NCBI GenBank assembly: GCA_025350325.1
Contig: JANXYB010000036.1
Coordinates: 1-41,864, forward strand
Origin: Acidobacteriaceae bacterium
GTDB lineage: Bacteria > Acidobacteriota > Terriglobia > Terriglobales > Acidobacteriaceae
DNA length: 41,864 nt
Reading direction: 5' to 3'
Shown here: positions 25,699-35,236 of the stretch, one piece after another
Position numbering within the stretch: the stretch's first letter is position 1
How the letters are laid out: every line of letters starts with the position of its first letter
Program-made: the position numbers and the translations under genes
Notes under the pieces: model-generated
The model's database searches: none
Told to the model about the DNA's origin: nothing
The model's input: only the letters and a program-made list of their open reading frames with translations

Positions 25699-25719
25699 GT
25701 TGACACTAACTGACTCAAT
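25699..25719. promoter_or_regulatory. HAIR-like HspR operator overlapping the dnaK -35
   Basis: GTTGACA-N7-ACTCAAT compares with the HspR-associated inverted repeat CTTGAGT-N7-ACTCAAG known from Streptomyces: the left half matches at 4 of 7 positions, the right half at 6 of 7, and the spacer is exactly seven. TTGACA at 25700-25705 is a consensus -35. The site is 51 bases before the dnaK ATG, and hspR is the third gene of the locus. Confidence 0.6.
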
Positions 25720-25725
25720 GATGCA

Positions 25726-25735
25726 TCTTATAAGA
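25726..25735. promoter_or_regulatory. Palindrome TCTTATAAGA, possible -10 region of dnaK
   Basis: A perfect 10-bp palindrome holds TATAAG, a near-consensus -10. The 23-base distance from the TTGACA at 25700 is longer than usual (17), so it either belongs to another -35 or the -35 box is used differently. Confidence 0.35.
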
Positions 25736-25769
25736 GACAGAATTCTACAGTAGGCAGGTAAAACTCAAA

Positions 25770-27683
25770 ATGGCAAAAATTATCGGAATTGACCTCGGCA
25801 CAACCAACTCGTGCGTAGCTGTCCTTGAGGGCGGCGAACCAAAAGTCATTGCGAATGAGGAAGGTGCGCGCACCACACCCTCAATTGTCGCCTTTTCAAA
25901 GAGCGGCGAGAGGCTGGTTGGCCAGGTAGCCAAGCGGCAGGCGATCACCAATCCTGAGAACACTATCTTTTCGATCAAGCGGTTTATGGGGCGCCGTTAC
26001 GACGAAGTTTCGGATGAGATGAAAATGGTGCCATTCAAGGTCTCAAAGCAGGGTGATCATGTCGGTGTCCTGGCCCAAGGCAAGGAATATACCCCGCCGG
26101 AAATCTCGGCCATGATTCTGCAGAAACTGAAAAAAAGCGCCGAAGCATATCTGGGCGAGACCGTTACCGAAGCGGTGATTACGGTTCCCGCGTACTTCAA
26201 CGACGCGCAGCGCCAAGCGACCAAAGATGCAGGCAAGATTGCCGGCCTCGATGTGAAGCGCATCGTCAACGAGCCAACCGCCGCCGCATTGGCGTACGGG
26301 CTCGACAAGAAGAAGGACGAGACGATTGCCGTCTATGACTTTGGCGGTGGCACGTTCGATATATCGATTCTCGAGGTAGGCGAAGGCGTCATTGAGGTGA
26401 AATCCACCAACGGCGACACCCATCTGGGCGGCGACAACCTCGACCAGCGCATTGTGGAGTGGCTGATTGCGGAGTTCAAGCAGGAACAGGGTCTGGACCT
26501 CGGATCGAAGGGCAACGAAATGGCTCTGCAGCGATTGAAGGACGCAGCGGAGAAGGCCAAGATTGAGCTTTCGACCACCGTTGAAACTGAAATCAACCTC
26601 CCCTTCGTCACGGCCGACGCAACCGGTCCGAAGCACCTTGTGCGCAAACTGACGCGCGCCAAGCTGGAGCAGTTGGTTGGCGACCTCATTGATCGTTCAC
26701 TCGAGCCCTGCAAAAAGGCGATCGCGGATGCAGGCGTCAAAGTTAGCGACATAGACGAAGTGGTCCTTGTCGGTGGACAGACGCGCATGCCCCGGATTCA
26801 GGAATTGGTCAAGGAACTGTTTGGCCGCGAGCCGCATCGTGGCGTAAACCCCGACGAAGTCGTCGCAGTAGGTGCGGCGGTGCAGGCGGGCGTGTTGGCC
26901 GGCGAAGTCAAGGACCTGTTGCTGCTTGATGTCACACCGCTGACGCTGTCGATCGAAACCCTGGGTGGCGTGGCTACACCTATGATTCCGCGCAATACAA
27001 CGATCCCGACAAAGAAGACTGAAACGTTTTCGACCGCCGCTGATTCGCAGACCGAAGTTGAAGTGCATGTGCTGCAGGGTGAGCGCCCGATGGCTGGGCA
27101 AAACCGCACGCTTGGTAAGTTTAAATTGGCCGGTATCCCTCCGGCGCCGCGCGGCGTGCCCCAGATTGAAGTCACCTTTGACATCGATGCCAATGGCATT
27201 TTAAACGTAAATGCCAAAGACAATGCAACCGGCAAGGACACGCGCATCACGATCACTTCTAGCTCGGGTCTGAGCAAAGAAGAGGTGGAGCGCATGGCCA
27301 AGGATGCCGACGCGCACGCTACCGAAGATAAGGAAAAGCGCGAAGAAATCGAGTCGCGCAACTCCCTTGACGGGCTGGTGTACAACATCGAGAAGATGCT
27401 GAAGGAATCGGGCGAAAAGGTACAGGCTGCCGACAAGACCGAGGTCGAATCGACACTTGCCGAAGCCAAAAAGACGCTTGCGGGTTCACCATCTTCAAGT
27501 GAATTGAAGGCCGCGCACGAGAAGCTCACCCAAGCAAGCCACAAACTTGCCGAAGTGCTCTACAAGGCCAATGCGGCGCAAGCGGCCGCACCGCCTCCGG
27601 CCGGCGAACCAGCCGCCGAGCAAAAGAAAGACGAGGGCAGCGTAATCGACGCCGAGTACGTGGACGTGGACGAAAAGAAGTAA
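25770..27683 (+). CDS. dnaK: Chaperone protein DnaK (Hsp70)
   Basis: 637 residues, full length. It folds and refolds cytoplasmic proteins in an ATP-driven cycle with DnaJ and GrpE. The nucleotide-binding domain opens with [13 protein letters not shown] and has [14 protein letters not shown] and [12 protein letters not shown]. The substrate domain holds [13 protein letters not shown], then the [11 protein letters not shown] lid helices and a disordered tail ending [11 protein letters not shown]. No grpE gene is seen here. A HAIR-like site and TTGACA stand upstream, and a terminator hairpin follows, which would reduce read-through into dnaJ. Confidence 0.99.
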   Translation: MAKIIGIDLGTTNSCVAVLEGGEPKVIANEEGARTTPSIVAFSKSGERLVGQVAKRQAITNPENTIFSIKRFMGRRYDEVSDEMKMVPFKVSKQGDHVGVLAQGKEYTPPEISAMILQKLKKSAEAYLGETVTEAVITVPAYFNDAQRQATKDAGKIAGLDVKRIVNEPTAAALAYGLDKKKDETIAVYDFGGGTFDISILEVGEGVIEVKSTNGDTHLGGDNLDQRIVEWLIAEFKQEQGLDLGSKGNEMALQRLKDAAEKAKIELSTTVETEINLPFVTADATGPKHLVRKLTRAKLEQLVGDLIDRSLEPCKKAIADAGVKVSDIDEVVLVGGQTRMPRIQELVKELFGREPHRGVNPDEVVAVGAAVQAGVLAGEVKDLLLLDVTPLTLSIETLGGVATPMIPRNTTIPTKKTETFSTAADSQTEVEVHVLQGERPMAGQNRTLGKFKLAGIPPAPRGVPQIEVTFDIDANGILNVNAKDNATGKDTRITITSSSGLSKEEVERMAKDADAHATEDKEKREEIESRNSLDGLVYNIEKMLKESGEKVQAADKTEVESTLAEAKKTLAGSPSSSELKAAHEKLTQASHKLAEVLYKANAAQAAAPPPAGEPAAEQKKDEGSVIDAEYVDVDEKK

Positions 27684-27734
27684 AACTGGTCGGGCGAGAA
27701 ATAAGAGGGCCACTCGTTCATAGGACGGGAAGCA

Positions 27735-27768
27735 GGGGTGGGCGGCACGAATTTCGCCCACCCTTATC
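27735..27768 (+). terminator. Hairpin terminator after dnaK
   Basis: GGGTGGGCG (27736-27744) pairs with CGCCCACCC (27755-27763), nine perfect base pairs around a 10-nt loop, followed by TT. It lies 52 bases past the dnaK stop; the remaining 140 bases before dnaJ show no clear promoter. Confidence 0.7.
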
Positions 27769-27904
27769 ACTGTGATTCGAAATCGACTACACGATGCAAG
27801 CAAGATCGGATAAGTACCTTCGATGAAACATGGGGCATTCCCCGCAGATCAAGTGCACATGAGGAGTCGTAAGCCCGAACTTGACATGAGATAAGAAAAC
27901 ACAC

Positions 27905-29101
27905 ATGGCCACAACGCAAAACAAGGATTATTACGGAACACTCGGGGTCAAGAAGACGGCCACGCCAGAGGAGATTCGAAAGGCCTTTCGCAAAGCTGCG
28001 CGCCGATATCATCCCGACGTCAACCCCGGGGACAAGAAGGCCGAGGAGAAGTTCAAAGAAATTTCCGAGGCCAACGACGTTCTGAGTGACGAAAAAAAGC
28101 GCAAGGTTTACGACCAGGTTGGCTTCTACAGCGACCAGATTGACCCGTCGCAGGCCGAGGCCTACGCACGCCAGCAAAGAGGCGGCGGCGGTATGCCTGT
28201 GGATTTCAGCGGATTTGATTTTTCAGGTTTTCAGAGCGGACCGGGACAGCATCCTGGTGCACAGGCCGGAGCCGGCTCATCGTCGTGGGGCAGCTTTAAA
28301 GACATTTTTTCCGGAATCTTTTCAGGCGCACAGCCCCAGACGCGGCCGCGCGGCCCCCAGCCCGGCACCGATCTTGAATACCAAGCCACCGTGGATTTCT
28401 TTTTGGCGATTCGGGGCGGTCAGGCGCGTCTGCAGATCCATCGGCAAGAGACGTGTTCCACGTGTCACGGCATGGCGCAGACCGGCGGCCCGACCGCATG
28501 TCCTGAATGCAGCGGTACGGGCCAGGTGACGCAGATGGGCGGGCGCATGAAGTTCAACATTCCCTGCCCGCGCTGCAATGGAACCGGAAGAACAACGAAT
28601 GATTGCGCCACCTGCCACGGCGAGGGCACGGTGAGTCGCACCGAAACGGTTGATTTTCGCATCAAGGCCGGTACACGCGATGGGCAGCGCATTCGCTTGC
28701 AAGGCAAGGGCAATGCAGGCCTCAATGGTGGCGCCGCCGGCGATCTATTTGTAATCGTGCGTACGGGCACTCATCTTGTGTTCACGCGCGTTGGCGACGA
28801 CATCCACTTGAATGTTCCGGTGACGATTGCGGAGGCTTCGCTGGGAGCGAAAGTTGACGTGCCAACCATTGATGGGCGAGCGCAATTAAAAATTCCTCCT
28901 GGTACGCAGAGCGGGCAGAAACTTCGTTTGCGCGAGCGTGGCGTTGAGAGCGCCCAGCACGCCGGCCAACGCGGCGACCAGATCGTCACCGTAGAGGTAG
29001 TAGTCCCCACGCTGAACGACGAGCGCAGTCGCGAGATCATGCGCGAACTGGCCAAGCTCAACAACCAGGATCCGCGCATTGCTCTGTTTGAAAAGCTCTA
29101 A
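27905..29101 (+). CDS. dnaJ: Chaperone protein DnaJ (Hsp40, type I)
   Basis: 398 residues. It stimulates DnaK ATPase and hands over substrates. The J domain (about 7-75) has the HPD triad (36-38); a Gly/Phe-rich segment follows (about 92-140), then the C-terminal region with four zinc-binding CxxCxGxG repeats: CSTCHGMA (184-191), CPECSGTG (199-206), CPRCNGTG (221-228), CATCHGEG (234-241). The first repeat has Ala where Gly is usual. The ATG at 27905 lies 221 bases after dnaK, with a terminator between, and the regulator gene starts 27 bases downstream. The G/F region is longer than in E. coli DnaJ, a common feature of this clade. Confidence 0.97.
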   Translation: MATTQNKDYYGTLGVKKTATPEEIRKAFRKAARRYHPDVNPGDKKAEEKFKEISEANDVLSDEKKRKVYDQVGFYSDQIDPSQAEAYARQQRGGGGMPVDFSGFDFSGFQSGPGQHPGAQAGAGSSSWGSFKDIFSGIFSGAQPQTRPRGPQPGTDLEYQATVDFFLAIRGGQARLQIHRQETCSTCHGMAQTGGPTACPECSGTGQVTQMGGRMKFNIPCPRCNGTGRTTNDCATCHGEGTVSRTETVDFRIKAGTRDGQRIRLQGKGNAGLNGGAAGDLFVIVRTGTHLVFTRVGDDIHLNVPVTIAEASLGAKVDVPTIDGRAQLKIPPGTQSGQKLRLRERGVESAQHAGQRGDQIVTVEVVVPTLNDERSREIMRELAKLNNQDPRIALFEKL

Positions 29102-29128
29102 GCGAACCAGCTAAATTGGCGGCGAATC

Positions 29129-29533
29129 ATGGCGGCAAAAAGAAAATCGAAGGGCGCATACATGATCTCGGCGGTGGCCGAGATGTACGAGATTCACCCG
29201 CAGACCTTGCGTCTCTATGAGCGCGAAGGGTTGCTGAAGCCATCGCGCACCGAGGGCAACACCCGCCTCTATACCGATGAGGATATCGAGCGGCTTGAGT
29301 TCATTCTGAACCTTGCGCGCGACCTGGGCGTGAACATTGCAGGCATCGCTATCGTCCTGCAAATGCGCGAGCGCATGGAAGAGATGAATCGCCAGATGCA
29401 GAGCTTCGTTGAATACGTGCGCACCGAGATGTTCACGCGCTTTCAGCAGGGCGCTCCGAGTTCCGCAGGAGCCATCGTGCCATTGCGCAAGCCGACGGTG
29501 GTACCCAAGGCAAACACCAAGCGCGAGGTTTAG
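29129..29533 (+). CDS. hspR: MerR-family heat-shock repressor HspR
   Basis: 134 residues. A winged helix-turn-helix of the MerR type (about 11-75) contains MISAVAEMYEIHPQTLRLYEREGLLKPSR, EGNTRLYTDEDIERL, the usual HspR signature (ISVAA-type start, HPQTLR, N-T-R-x-Y). A dimerisation helix follows (MRERMEEMNRQMQS). HspR represses dnaK operons in Actinobacteria and other phyla by binding HAIR sites, with DnaK as co-repressor. Position next to dnaJ and the HAIR-like site upstream of dnaK support autoregulation. ATG 29161 would start at the domain and is an alternative. The tail is Pro/Lys-rich and not conserved. Confidence 0.9.
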   Translation: MAAKRKSKGAYMISAVAEMYEIHPQTLRLYEREGLLKPSRTEGNTRLYTDEDIERLEFILNLARDLGVNIAGIAIVLQMRERMEEMNRQMQSFVEYVRTEMFTRFQQGAPSSAGAIVPLRKPTVVPKANTKREV

Positions 29534-29601
29534 ATACTGCTTGGTGGGTTTGGAGCGGGGACTCTTTGGCCGTCAAGAGCAAGCGGTATCCTTAGACCTG
29601 C

Positions 29602-30777
29602 ATGCTTTACCTTCTGATCGGATTGGCCGTTTTCGGCGTCGTCACGTCTACCGTCTTCGCCGGCATGGTTCTGGTCGCGGTGCCTCAATATTTGCGCGAG
29701 CGGCAGCAGGCTGAATCCCAACTGCAAGAGCGGCCTGGGTACACGCCACCTCTCACGTTGCTCAAGCCAGTCCACGGCGCGGAACCCGATCTTGATGCGC
29801 AATTGGCCAGTTTCTTTGAGCAGGATTATCCCTCATACGAAATTCTGTTCTGCGCCCGCGCTGAAAGCGATGAAGGCCTCAAGATTGCTCGTCGGGTGGC
29901 CGCACGCTTTCCGCAGATTCCTTCGCAATTTTTCGCGACCGGCGAGCCACTCTACATCAACGCCAAGGTCGCCTCCATGGAAAAGATGGAAACCGCGGCC
30001 TCCCATGACATCCTCGTAATCAGCGACAGTGACGTGCGTGTGACGCCGGATTATCTGCGCGCCGTCGCGTTGCCCTTCGCCAATGAAAAAGTTGGCGCGA
30101 TCACCTGCCCTTATCGCGGCGTCGCGGTCGGTGGAGGGCTGTGGGCGAGGCTCGAAGCTGTTGGCATGAGTGTTGAAATGACGGCCGGCGTGCTGGTGGC
30201 GCGCATGATGGAAGGAATGCAATTTACGCTAGGGCCGACGATGGCTTTCCGCCGTGCGACGATTCAGCGGATGGGCGGCTTTCGCGTGACGGCGGATTAT
30301 TGCGCTGACGATTTTGTGCTGGGAAACGAGACGTATAAGTTGGGGCAGACGGTGGTACTGAGTCACCACGTCATCGACCACATCGTTCTCAACTCCAGCT
30401 TCGGTCAGTCGATGCTGCACCAAGTTCGTTGGATGAAGTCGACGCGTTTTTCGCGCCCTAAAGGCCACTTTGGCACGGCACTCACGTTCAGTGTTCCCTT
30501 TGGCCTGCTCGCTTGGGCATGCGCAGCAGCCCTGGGTCACGACTGGTGGGGATTGCTTTTGTTTGGCTGGAGTGTCGCGACAAGACTGACGGTGTCGATA
30601 GCGGTGGGGCGGGCCGTGGTCGGCGATGCGAGTTGGTTCAACTTGCTGGTTCTGTATCCCGTTCGCGACTTGATGGGGTTTGGATTCTGGGCGGCGAGTT
30701 ACATGGGCAGCCGCATTCTTTGGCGTGGCCGCGTCTTTCAATTATTGCCTGGTGGCAAGATGCGCGCAGCCAAATAG
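29602..30777 (+). CDS. GT21-type glycosyltransferase (ceramide glucosyltransferase/HpnI-like)
   Basis: 391 residues. A membrane helix at the N-terminus (LYLLIGLAVFGVVTSTVFAG) is followed by a GT-A domain: LTLLKPVHGAEPDL, the metal-binding DSD (142-144), DDF (236-238) and the HQVRW box (273-277), then two or three C-terminal membrane helices. This arrangement matches GT21 and the hopanoid-modifying HpnI; the sugar acceptor in this organism is a lipid by analogy, not shown. It is on the plus strand 68 bases after hspR, so it could be read from the same promoter, though a separate one is likely. A convergent GT39-like gene follows. Confidence 0.85.
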   Translation: MLYLLIGLAVFGVVTSTVFAGMVLVAVPQYLRERQQAESQLQERPGYTPPLTLLKPVHGAEPDLDAQLASFFEQDYPSYEILFCARAESDEGLKIARRVAARFPQIPSQFFATGEPLYINAKVASMEKMETAASHDILVISDSDVRVTPDYLRAVALPFANEKVGAITCPYRGVAVGGGLWARLEAVGMSVEMTAGVLVARMMEGMQFTLGPTMAFRRATIQRMGGFRVTADYCADDFVLGNETYKLGQTVVLSHHVIDHIVLNSSFGQSMLHQVRWMKSTRFSRPKGHFGTALTFSVPFGLLAWACAAALGHDWWGLLLFGWSVATRLTVSIAVGRAVVGDASWFNLLVLYPVRDLMGFGFWAASYMGSRILWRGRVFQLLPGGKMRAAK

Positions 30778-30793
30778 GCTCTATGGACGAAGA

Positions 30794-32794
30794 CTATTGC
30801 AGCGGCCGGTCTGTCCATAGGGCTTTGTCGGCGATCGATTGCACGTGGTACAAACGTCTCGCAAGCAGTTGTTCCGCCTTGGGCTGGTTAGTGTCTTGCG
30901 CAAACAGCCATTTGCGCTCGCCAGTGCCCCACTCCTTTGCAAGCTGGTCTTCACTCAAAAAAATCTTGGGCGCATCGGGATAGCACGAGCCCCAAAGCAG
31001 CGTCGTTCCATTGCCGTGCGGTGAGCAAGGCTCAACCACGATGAAGGCGGGCTTGTGTAAAAAGTTGTGGGTATAAAAGACCACTGACGATGCATCGGAC
31101 TGGTCGCCATAAATAATGAACGAGTCGGACGGCGATCCTTTTTCTAGGATGGTGTCGGCCAACTTTTTTGAGCTGAGCATCGGCGCAAAGCGTGCAAATG
31201 CGATGTGCGCCGCGATCAAAAAGATCATCATTGTGAAGGCCACGCTGACCGTGGCGGCCATGTGCTTGCGACGCACGCGCAACAACCATCCTGTCGCGGG
31301 ACCGATGAGCAGCGTGACCGCCGCCAAAGCTGCTGGCAATCGCAATGCGGCAAACGACGGCCCGGTCAAATCGAAAAAGTGAGACATTGAAAGCGTGTAG
31401 CCGCCCACATCGCGGTGCGCGAGCAGGGTTCCAATATCGGCGATGAAGGGGAGATTGCGTGATTGCCACAAACCCCACCCCAGCGCGAAGGCAGAAACGA
31501 CGCCTGCAACTGCAAATACCGCCTGCGCGCCGGTGAGCCAGGATTGCGAAAGGTGGGAGGCGTTCTTGTTGGCACCATCGCTGGCACCCTGATTTTCTTC
31601 AATACCGGCCAGGACGCTAGCGAGCAACATCAGCAGCGGCGTCCACGCCGGGAAGGTGTAGTACTCCTGGTTGGTTGAGATAGAAAAAAACAGCAGCGTA
31701 AATCCCGAAAATAAGCTGAGCAGCCACACCGAGCGAACGCGGAATTTAAGACGCGCAACGTAGATCGCCACATCTTCGCGGGCAGCGTTGTCGAGGTAAA
31801 AGTCTACGGTCTTTCCTGCGTCGCGGCGCAAATGCTGCATCCAGGTGCGGCGTGTTTTCCAAGCCAGCACGAGAAGCGCCGGCAGGAAAAGACTCCACGG
31901 AAACAGCCAAACCAGGTGTAGCAGCCAATAGGCGACGAAGGGCAGGCGATTGTAATCGTGCGGAAAGCGCTGGCCTAAAAAGCGGAACACATGTTCATTG
32001 AGAAAATAGAAATACCAGAAGCCGTGCACGTTTCCCGGCGTGGGATGATTGCCGAGCGGATGTCCCTGATCGGGATTAGCCAGCCCTGCAAGAATGTGCC
32101 ACGGCGCAGCAATCACGAGAAATAGCAGCAATCCACTAAAAGGCTTTAAATCACGCCAGCGGCGCCACTGCCCGCTCAAAAGTAGCAACGGAATTGCCGC
32201 GCTGGCGAAAAATACCGGCGCGATTAACCCTTTGGACAGCGTGGCCAGCGCCAGCGCCGCCCACATAACGTAGAACCGCGTTGGCAACTGGCTTTCAAGT
32301 CCGGTGAGGAAGCAATAGAGCGCAAGCAACAGCAGAAAACTCAGCACCGCTTCGGGAATAGCGAATCGCGTAAAGAGAAACGGGCCGATCGACGTGAGCA
32401 CTCCCAGCGCCGCATAGAGGGCAGCTCGTTCGCCCCACGCCCGGCGCGCCCAGAGCCAGGCCACCCATGCGCACCCGAGCAGTGCCAATGCATTGGGCAA
32501 ATGCGTAGCGAACACATTCTGACCAAAGAGGCGGAACAAAATGGCGTCGAGCCAATAGGGAAGTGGAGGCTTCTCGAGATAACGAATGCCGTTCACTTTC
32601 ATCGTCACCCAGTCACCGCTCTCAGCCATGTGTTGCGCGATCTGCGCATGCGAGGCATCTGCATCGTCGAGCAGCGGAGGGGTGAACAGCGAAGCGATTT
32701 GAACTGAAAGAAACATGATCGCCAACAGAGTCCACGCAGCCATTGGCGAAGGCGCGGATAGGGGGCGATTACGTATTTGGATTTCTTCGGTCAT
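30794..32794 (-). CDS. GT39/ArnT-type lipid-linked sugar glycosyltransferase, membrane-bound
   Basis: 666 residues from ATG 32794, about 12 hydrophobic segments. The first periplasmic loop carries an acidic pair in PPLLDDADASHAQIAQHM, the catalytic-site position of GT-C (PMT/ArnT) enzymes, and YLEKPPLPYWL, the family's KPP motif. It transfers a sugar from an undecaprenyl-phosphate donor to lipid A or another envelope glycoconjugate; the substrate cannot be decided. The soluble C-terminal domain (about 560-666) lies outside the membrane. Upstream ATG codons (to 32881) would prepend a basic stretch unlike the family. It converges with the GT21-like gene, 16 bases apart. Confidence 0.85.
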   Translation of the reverse strand: MTEEIQIRNRPLSAPSPMAAWTLLAIMFLSVQIASLFTPPLLDDADASHAQIAQHMAESGDWVTMKVNGIRYLEKPPLPYWLDAILFRLFGQNVFATHLPNALALLGCAWVAWLWARRAWGERAALYAALGVLTSIGPFLFTRFAIPEAVLSFLLLLALYCFLTGLESQLPTRFYVMWAALALATLSKGLIAPVFFASAAIPLLLLSGQWRRWRDLKPFSGLLLFLVIAAPWHILAGLANPDQGHPLGNHPTPGNVHGFWYFYFLNEHVFRFLGQRFPHDYNRLPFVAYWLLHLVWLFPWSLFLPALLVLAWKTRRTWMQHLRRDAGKTVDFYLDNAAREDVAIYVARLKFRVRSVWLLSLFSGFTLLFFSISTNQEYYTFPAWTPLLMLLASVLAGIEENQGASDGANKNASHLSQSWLTGAQAVFAVAGVVSAFALGWGLWQSRNLPFIADIGTLLAHRDVGGYTLSMSHFFDLTGPSFAALRLPAALAAVTLLIGPATGWLLRVRRKHMAATVSVAFTMMIFLIAAHIAFARFAPMLSSKKLADTILEKGSPSDSFIIYGDQSDASSVVFYTHNFLHKPAFIVVEPCSPHGNGTTLLWGSCYPDAPKIFLSEDQLAKEWGTGERKWLFAQDTNQPKAEQLLARRLYHVQSIADKALWTDRPLQ

Positions 32795-32947
32795 CGCGTA
32801 AAAGGTCGTCGCAGCAAGCATAGCAGCCGGTTTCGCAGCCCACATCCTGGCTCTTGAATACGAGCGGAGCCCGCGCTGCACGGGAGAAGTCGTGTATCTT
32901 GGCGCAAGAGCCAGAATCGTGGCTTGTGGAGAATCTTCTAGATACTT

Positions 32948-34504
32948 ATGCCTACCTTTGCCGCCATTGATATTGGATCGAATTCATGCAGGCTCAAGAT
33001 TGCAAAAGTGGTGGCGCACCAGTTGAAGACGCTGCATGAAGATCGCGAAGTTACGCGGCTTGGGGCCAGCGTGTTCGCGTCGGGGCTAATTTCACCAGAG
33101 GCCATGGCGGCCACTTTGCGCGCGCTTAAGCGATTTCAGCGGGCGGTGCAGGCGCGCGGCGTCGATCAGATTCGCGTGGTGGCTACTTCGGCAATGCGCG
33201 ATGCCCGCAACTCTGACGCGTTTCACGCCTGGGTCAAGGCGGAGACCGGGTGGAATATGGAGATCATTTCCGGCCTCGAAGAGGGACGCTTGATTCATCG
33301 CGGGGTCGTCAGCGCCGAGCCAGGCGTGGGCGGCCGCGTGCTGCTGGTTGACCTCGGCGGCGGGAGCTGCGAGATCACACTGTCAGAGCGCAAGCGTATC
33401 AAGGATACGATCAGCTTGCCCATCGGCGCCGTTCGCCTCACTGAAGACTTTTTGTTGAACGATCCGCCGCTGGCCGATGAAGTCGCGCGCATGAAGCGGC
33501 TTATCATGCGCGAACTGCGCCGGGCGCATCGCCGCATCCAACCGGGACGCGTGCCGTTGATGATTGCGACTTCAGGAACCGCGGCGGCGTTGTCAGAGGC
33601 GTGTGCAGCGGCACTCAAAGGAACGAAGCCGTCCGCTCGCTTGGGTGGCAAGCCTTCCTCATTTACCGGTGGTTCGCCAGCCAGCGAAGTGCGCAAGATC
33701 GCCACCAAAATGTCAAAACTGCCCCTACCCGAGCGCGAAGCAGTGCCGGGAATCGGTCCCCGGCGCGCCGAAATCATTGTCGCCGGGTCGCAAGTGTTCG
33801 TTGAATTGATGGAGCGCTTCGGCCTGCCTGATTTCCGCTATTCGCCGCTGGGTTTGCGCGACGGCATTCTGGCGCAGATGCTGGCGGCGCAGGACGCGCG
33901 CGCCGCCGGCCACAAGCAATTCGAGCAGGAGCGCTGGGAGAGTGTGGTCGCCACGGCTGAGCGATTTGGAGTCGACATCCGGCAAGCTGAACCGGTGCGC
34001 GCGCATGCCGCCCAACTATTTAATGAACTGAAACTGCTGCACCGGCTGCCTGACGAATATGAAGACTGGCTGGCGGCGGCTGCCGTGCTGCGTGACACCG
34101 GTAAATTCATCAATCACCAGGGACATCATCGGCACACGCAATACATCGTTTCCAGCTCTGAAATCTACGGATACACACAGGTGCAACGGACGGTCGTCTC
34201 GGCACTGGCCCGCTACCTCGGCAAGAGCCGTCCGCAACCAAACGATCGTGCGATGCGCAACATTCCTGCAGAAGAGCATGAACATATCCATCGCGCGGTG
34301 GTGCTGTTGCGGCTCGCCGTTGCACTCAACCAGGATCGCGCCAGCGATGTGCTGCGGGTGGCAGCGAAGGTTTATCCCAAGCGAGTTTATCTCGAATTAA
34401 AGCCGGGGCGGTCGGGGGCGGAGTTGGAACTGTGGTCACTGCGCAAAGAGGCGCCTTATTTTCGCGAGGTCTTTGGGCGCGAACTTTTCGCCACGCTGGC
34501 GTAG
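32948..34504 (+). CDS. ppx: Exopolyphosphatase/pppGpp phosphatase (Ppx/GppA family)
   Basis: 518 residues. It removes phosphate from polyphosphate ends or from pppGpp. The ASKHA-fold N-terminal half has the phosphate-binding DIGSNSCRLKI (8-18) and DLGGGSCEITLSE (about 136-148), with the catalytic-region glutamate in SGLEEGRL. The C-terminal half is the HD-like domain: LRDTGKFINHQGHHRHTQYIV and later PNDRAMRNIP, as in Ppx. A PhoU or other regulatory domain is absent. It starts 153 bases from the divergent GT39 gene. The 3' end overlaps the sixA gene antisense by 49 bases, and ppk1 is 4 kb away, so a polyphosphate-related locus is likely. Confidence 0.93.
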   Translation: MPTFAAIDIGSNSCRLKIAKVVAHQLKTLHEDREVTRLGASVFASGLISPEAMAATLRALKRFQRAVQARGVDQIRVVATSAMRDARNSDAFHAWVKAETGWNMEIISGLEEGRLIHRGVVSAEPGVGGRVLLVDLGGGSCEITLSERKRIKDTISLPIGAVRLTEDFLLNDPPLADEVARMKRLIMRELRRAHRRIQPGRVPLMIATSGTAAALSEACAAALKGTKPSARLGGKPSSFTGGSPASEVRKIATKMSKLPLPEREAVPGIGPRRAEIIVAGSQVFVELMERFGLPDFRYSPLGLRDGILAQMLAAQDARAAGHKQFEQERWESVVATAERFGVDIRQAEPVRAHAAQLFNELKLLHRLPDEYEDWLAAAAVLRDTGKFINHQGHHRHTQYIVSSSEIYGYTQVQRTVVSALARYLGKSRPQPNDRAMRNIPAEEHEHIHRAVVLLRLAVALNQDRASDVLRVAAKVYPKRVYLELKPGRSGAELELWSLRKEAPYFREVFGRELFATLA

Positions 34505-34983
34505 ATCCAGCGAGCCATGCGCGGGTCGATCAGCCATTGCAGCAGCGGCGGATGGCGATCCATGTCGATGCGGGCAATCGAACCTTTACGCATGCGAAGG
34601 CCGGCTCCGCCATTCCCGGTAATCAAGCGGCCTGCAAACTGGAACAAACTGGGGTTGTGGCCTACGACGAGCACGCCTTCGCGGTCAGCATATTTATCCA
34701 ATATTTTTTGAAAATCGCCGTAGCTCGCTTCCGGTCCGAGCGCGGGGCTGATCTCCACTTTTCCTTCGTAGCCGAGCTCGGTGCCCACAAACTGCGCCGT
34801 CTGCATGGCGCGCTTGAGGGGGCTTGCGACGATGACGTCAACCTGCACCTTGAGCGCGTTGAGGACTCGCGCCATCAACATGCACTGTTCTTTTCCTTCT
34901 TTGATCAGGCTACGCTTCGCATCGAGTTTCAGACTTTCCCGGGGAATTCCAGCGTTGGCGTGACGCATTAGATATAGGTTCAT
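34456..34983 (-). CDS. sixA: Phosphohistidine phosphatase SixA (histidine phosphatase superfamily)
   Basis: 175 residues. It removes phosphate from phosphohistidine on PTS or two-component proteins. The superfamily's RH motif is RHANAG (R7, H8), the second arginine R58 is in SPLKRAMQTA, and the second histidine is in GHNPSL (H109). The length and the missing capping insert match SixA rather than phosphoglycerate mutase. Its last 49 bases are antisense to the end of ppx; in related bacteria sixA is often beside ppx or CHAD-domain polyphosphate genes, so a link to polyphosphate signalling is inferred. Confidence 0.9.
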   Translation of the reverse strand: MNLYLMRHANAGIPRESLKLDAKRSLIKEGKEQCMLMARVLNALKVQVDVIVASPLKRAMQTAQFVGTELGYEGKVEISPALGPEASYGDFQKILDKYADREGVLVVGHNPSLFQFAGRLITGNGGAGLRMRKGSIARIDMDRHPPLLQWLIDPRMARWIYASVAKSSRPKTSRK

Positions 34984-35178
34984 CGATATGTGTGGGCTTG
35001 ATCCGACAAGACTTAGCCACTTCCTTGACGCTCGATGTTAACACATTTGTAACAATCGGGTCGGCCTGCAGGTGGTCACTGATGGTGACGGCGGACCAGG
35101 AGAGGAATTGTTCGAGGAGAAGTTCAGGAATGAAGGCGGGATATAAAGGCAGGCCGAGCGGAGGTTCCCGGGTAGGTC

Positions 35179-35210
35179 CCCAGCGGCATCGTGGTTGCGA
35201 CGCCGCTGGG
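35179..35210. terminator. Hairpin downstream of the ferritin-like gene
   Basis: A perfect 9-bp stem (35179-35187 with 35202-35210) with a 14-nt loop lies 27 bases after the end of the ferritin-like gene. There is no clear T-run, so it is a candidate terminator only. The 250 bases between the ferritin-like gene and sixA hold nothing else convincing. Confidence 0.5.
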
Positions 35211-35236
35211 TATGGTTCAGTTGGAGGAAAGTTGAA

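Noticed and set aside
27881..27886. TTGACA just before dnaJ as a -35 box
   Set aside because: It lies only 19 bases before the start codon, leaving no room for a -10 and leader; also no second HAIR half-site follows.
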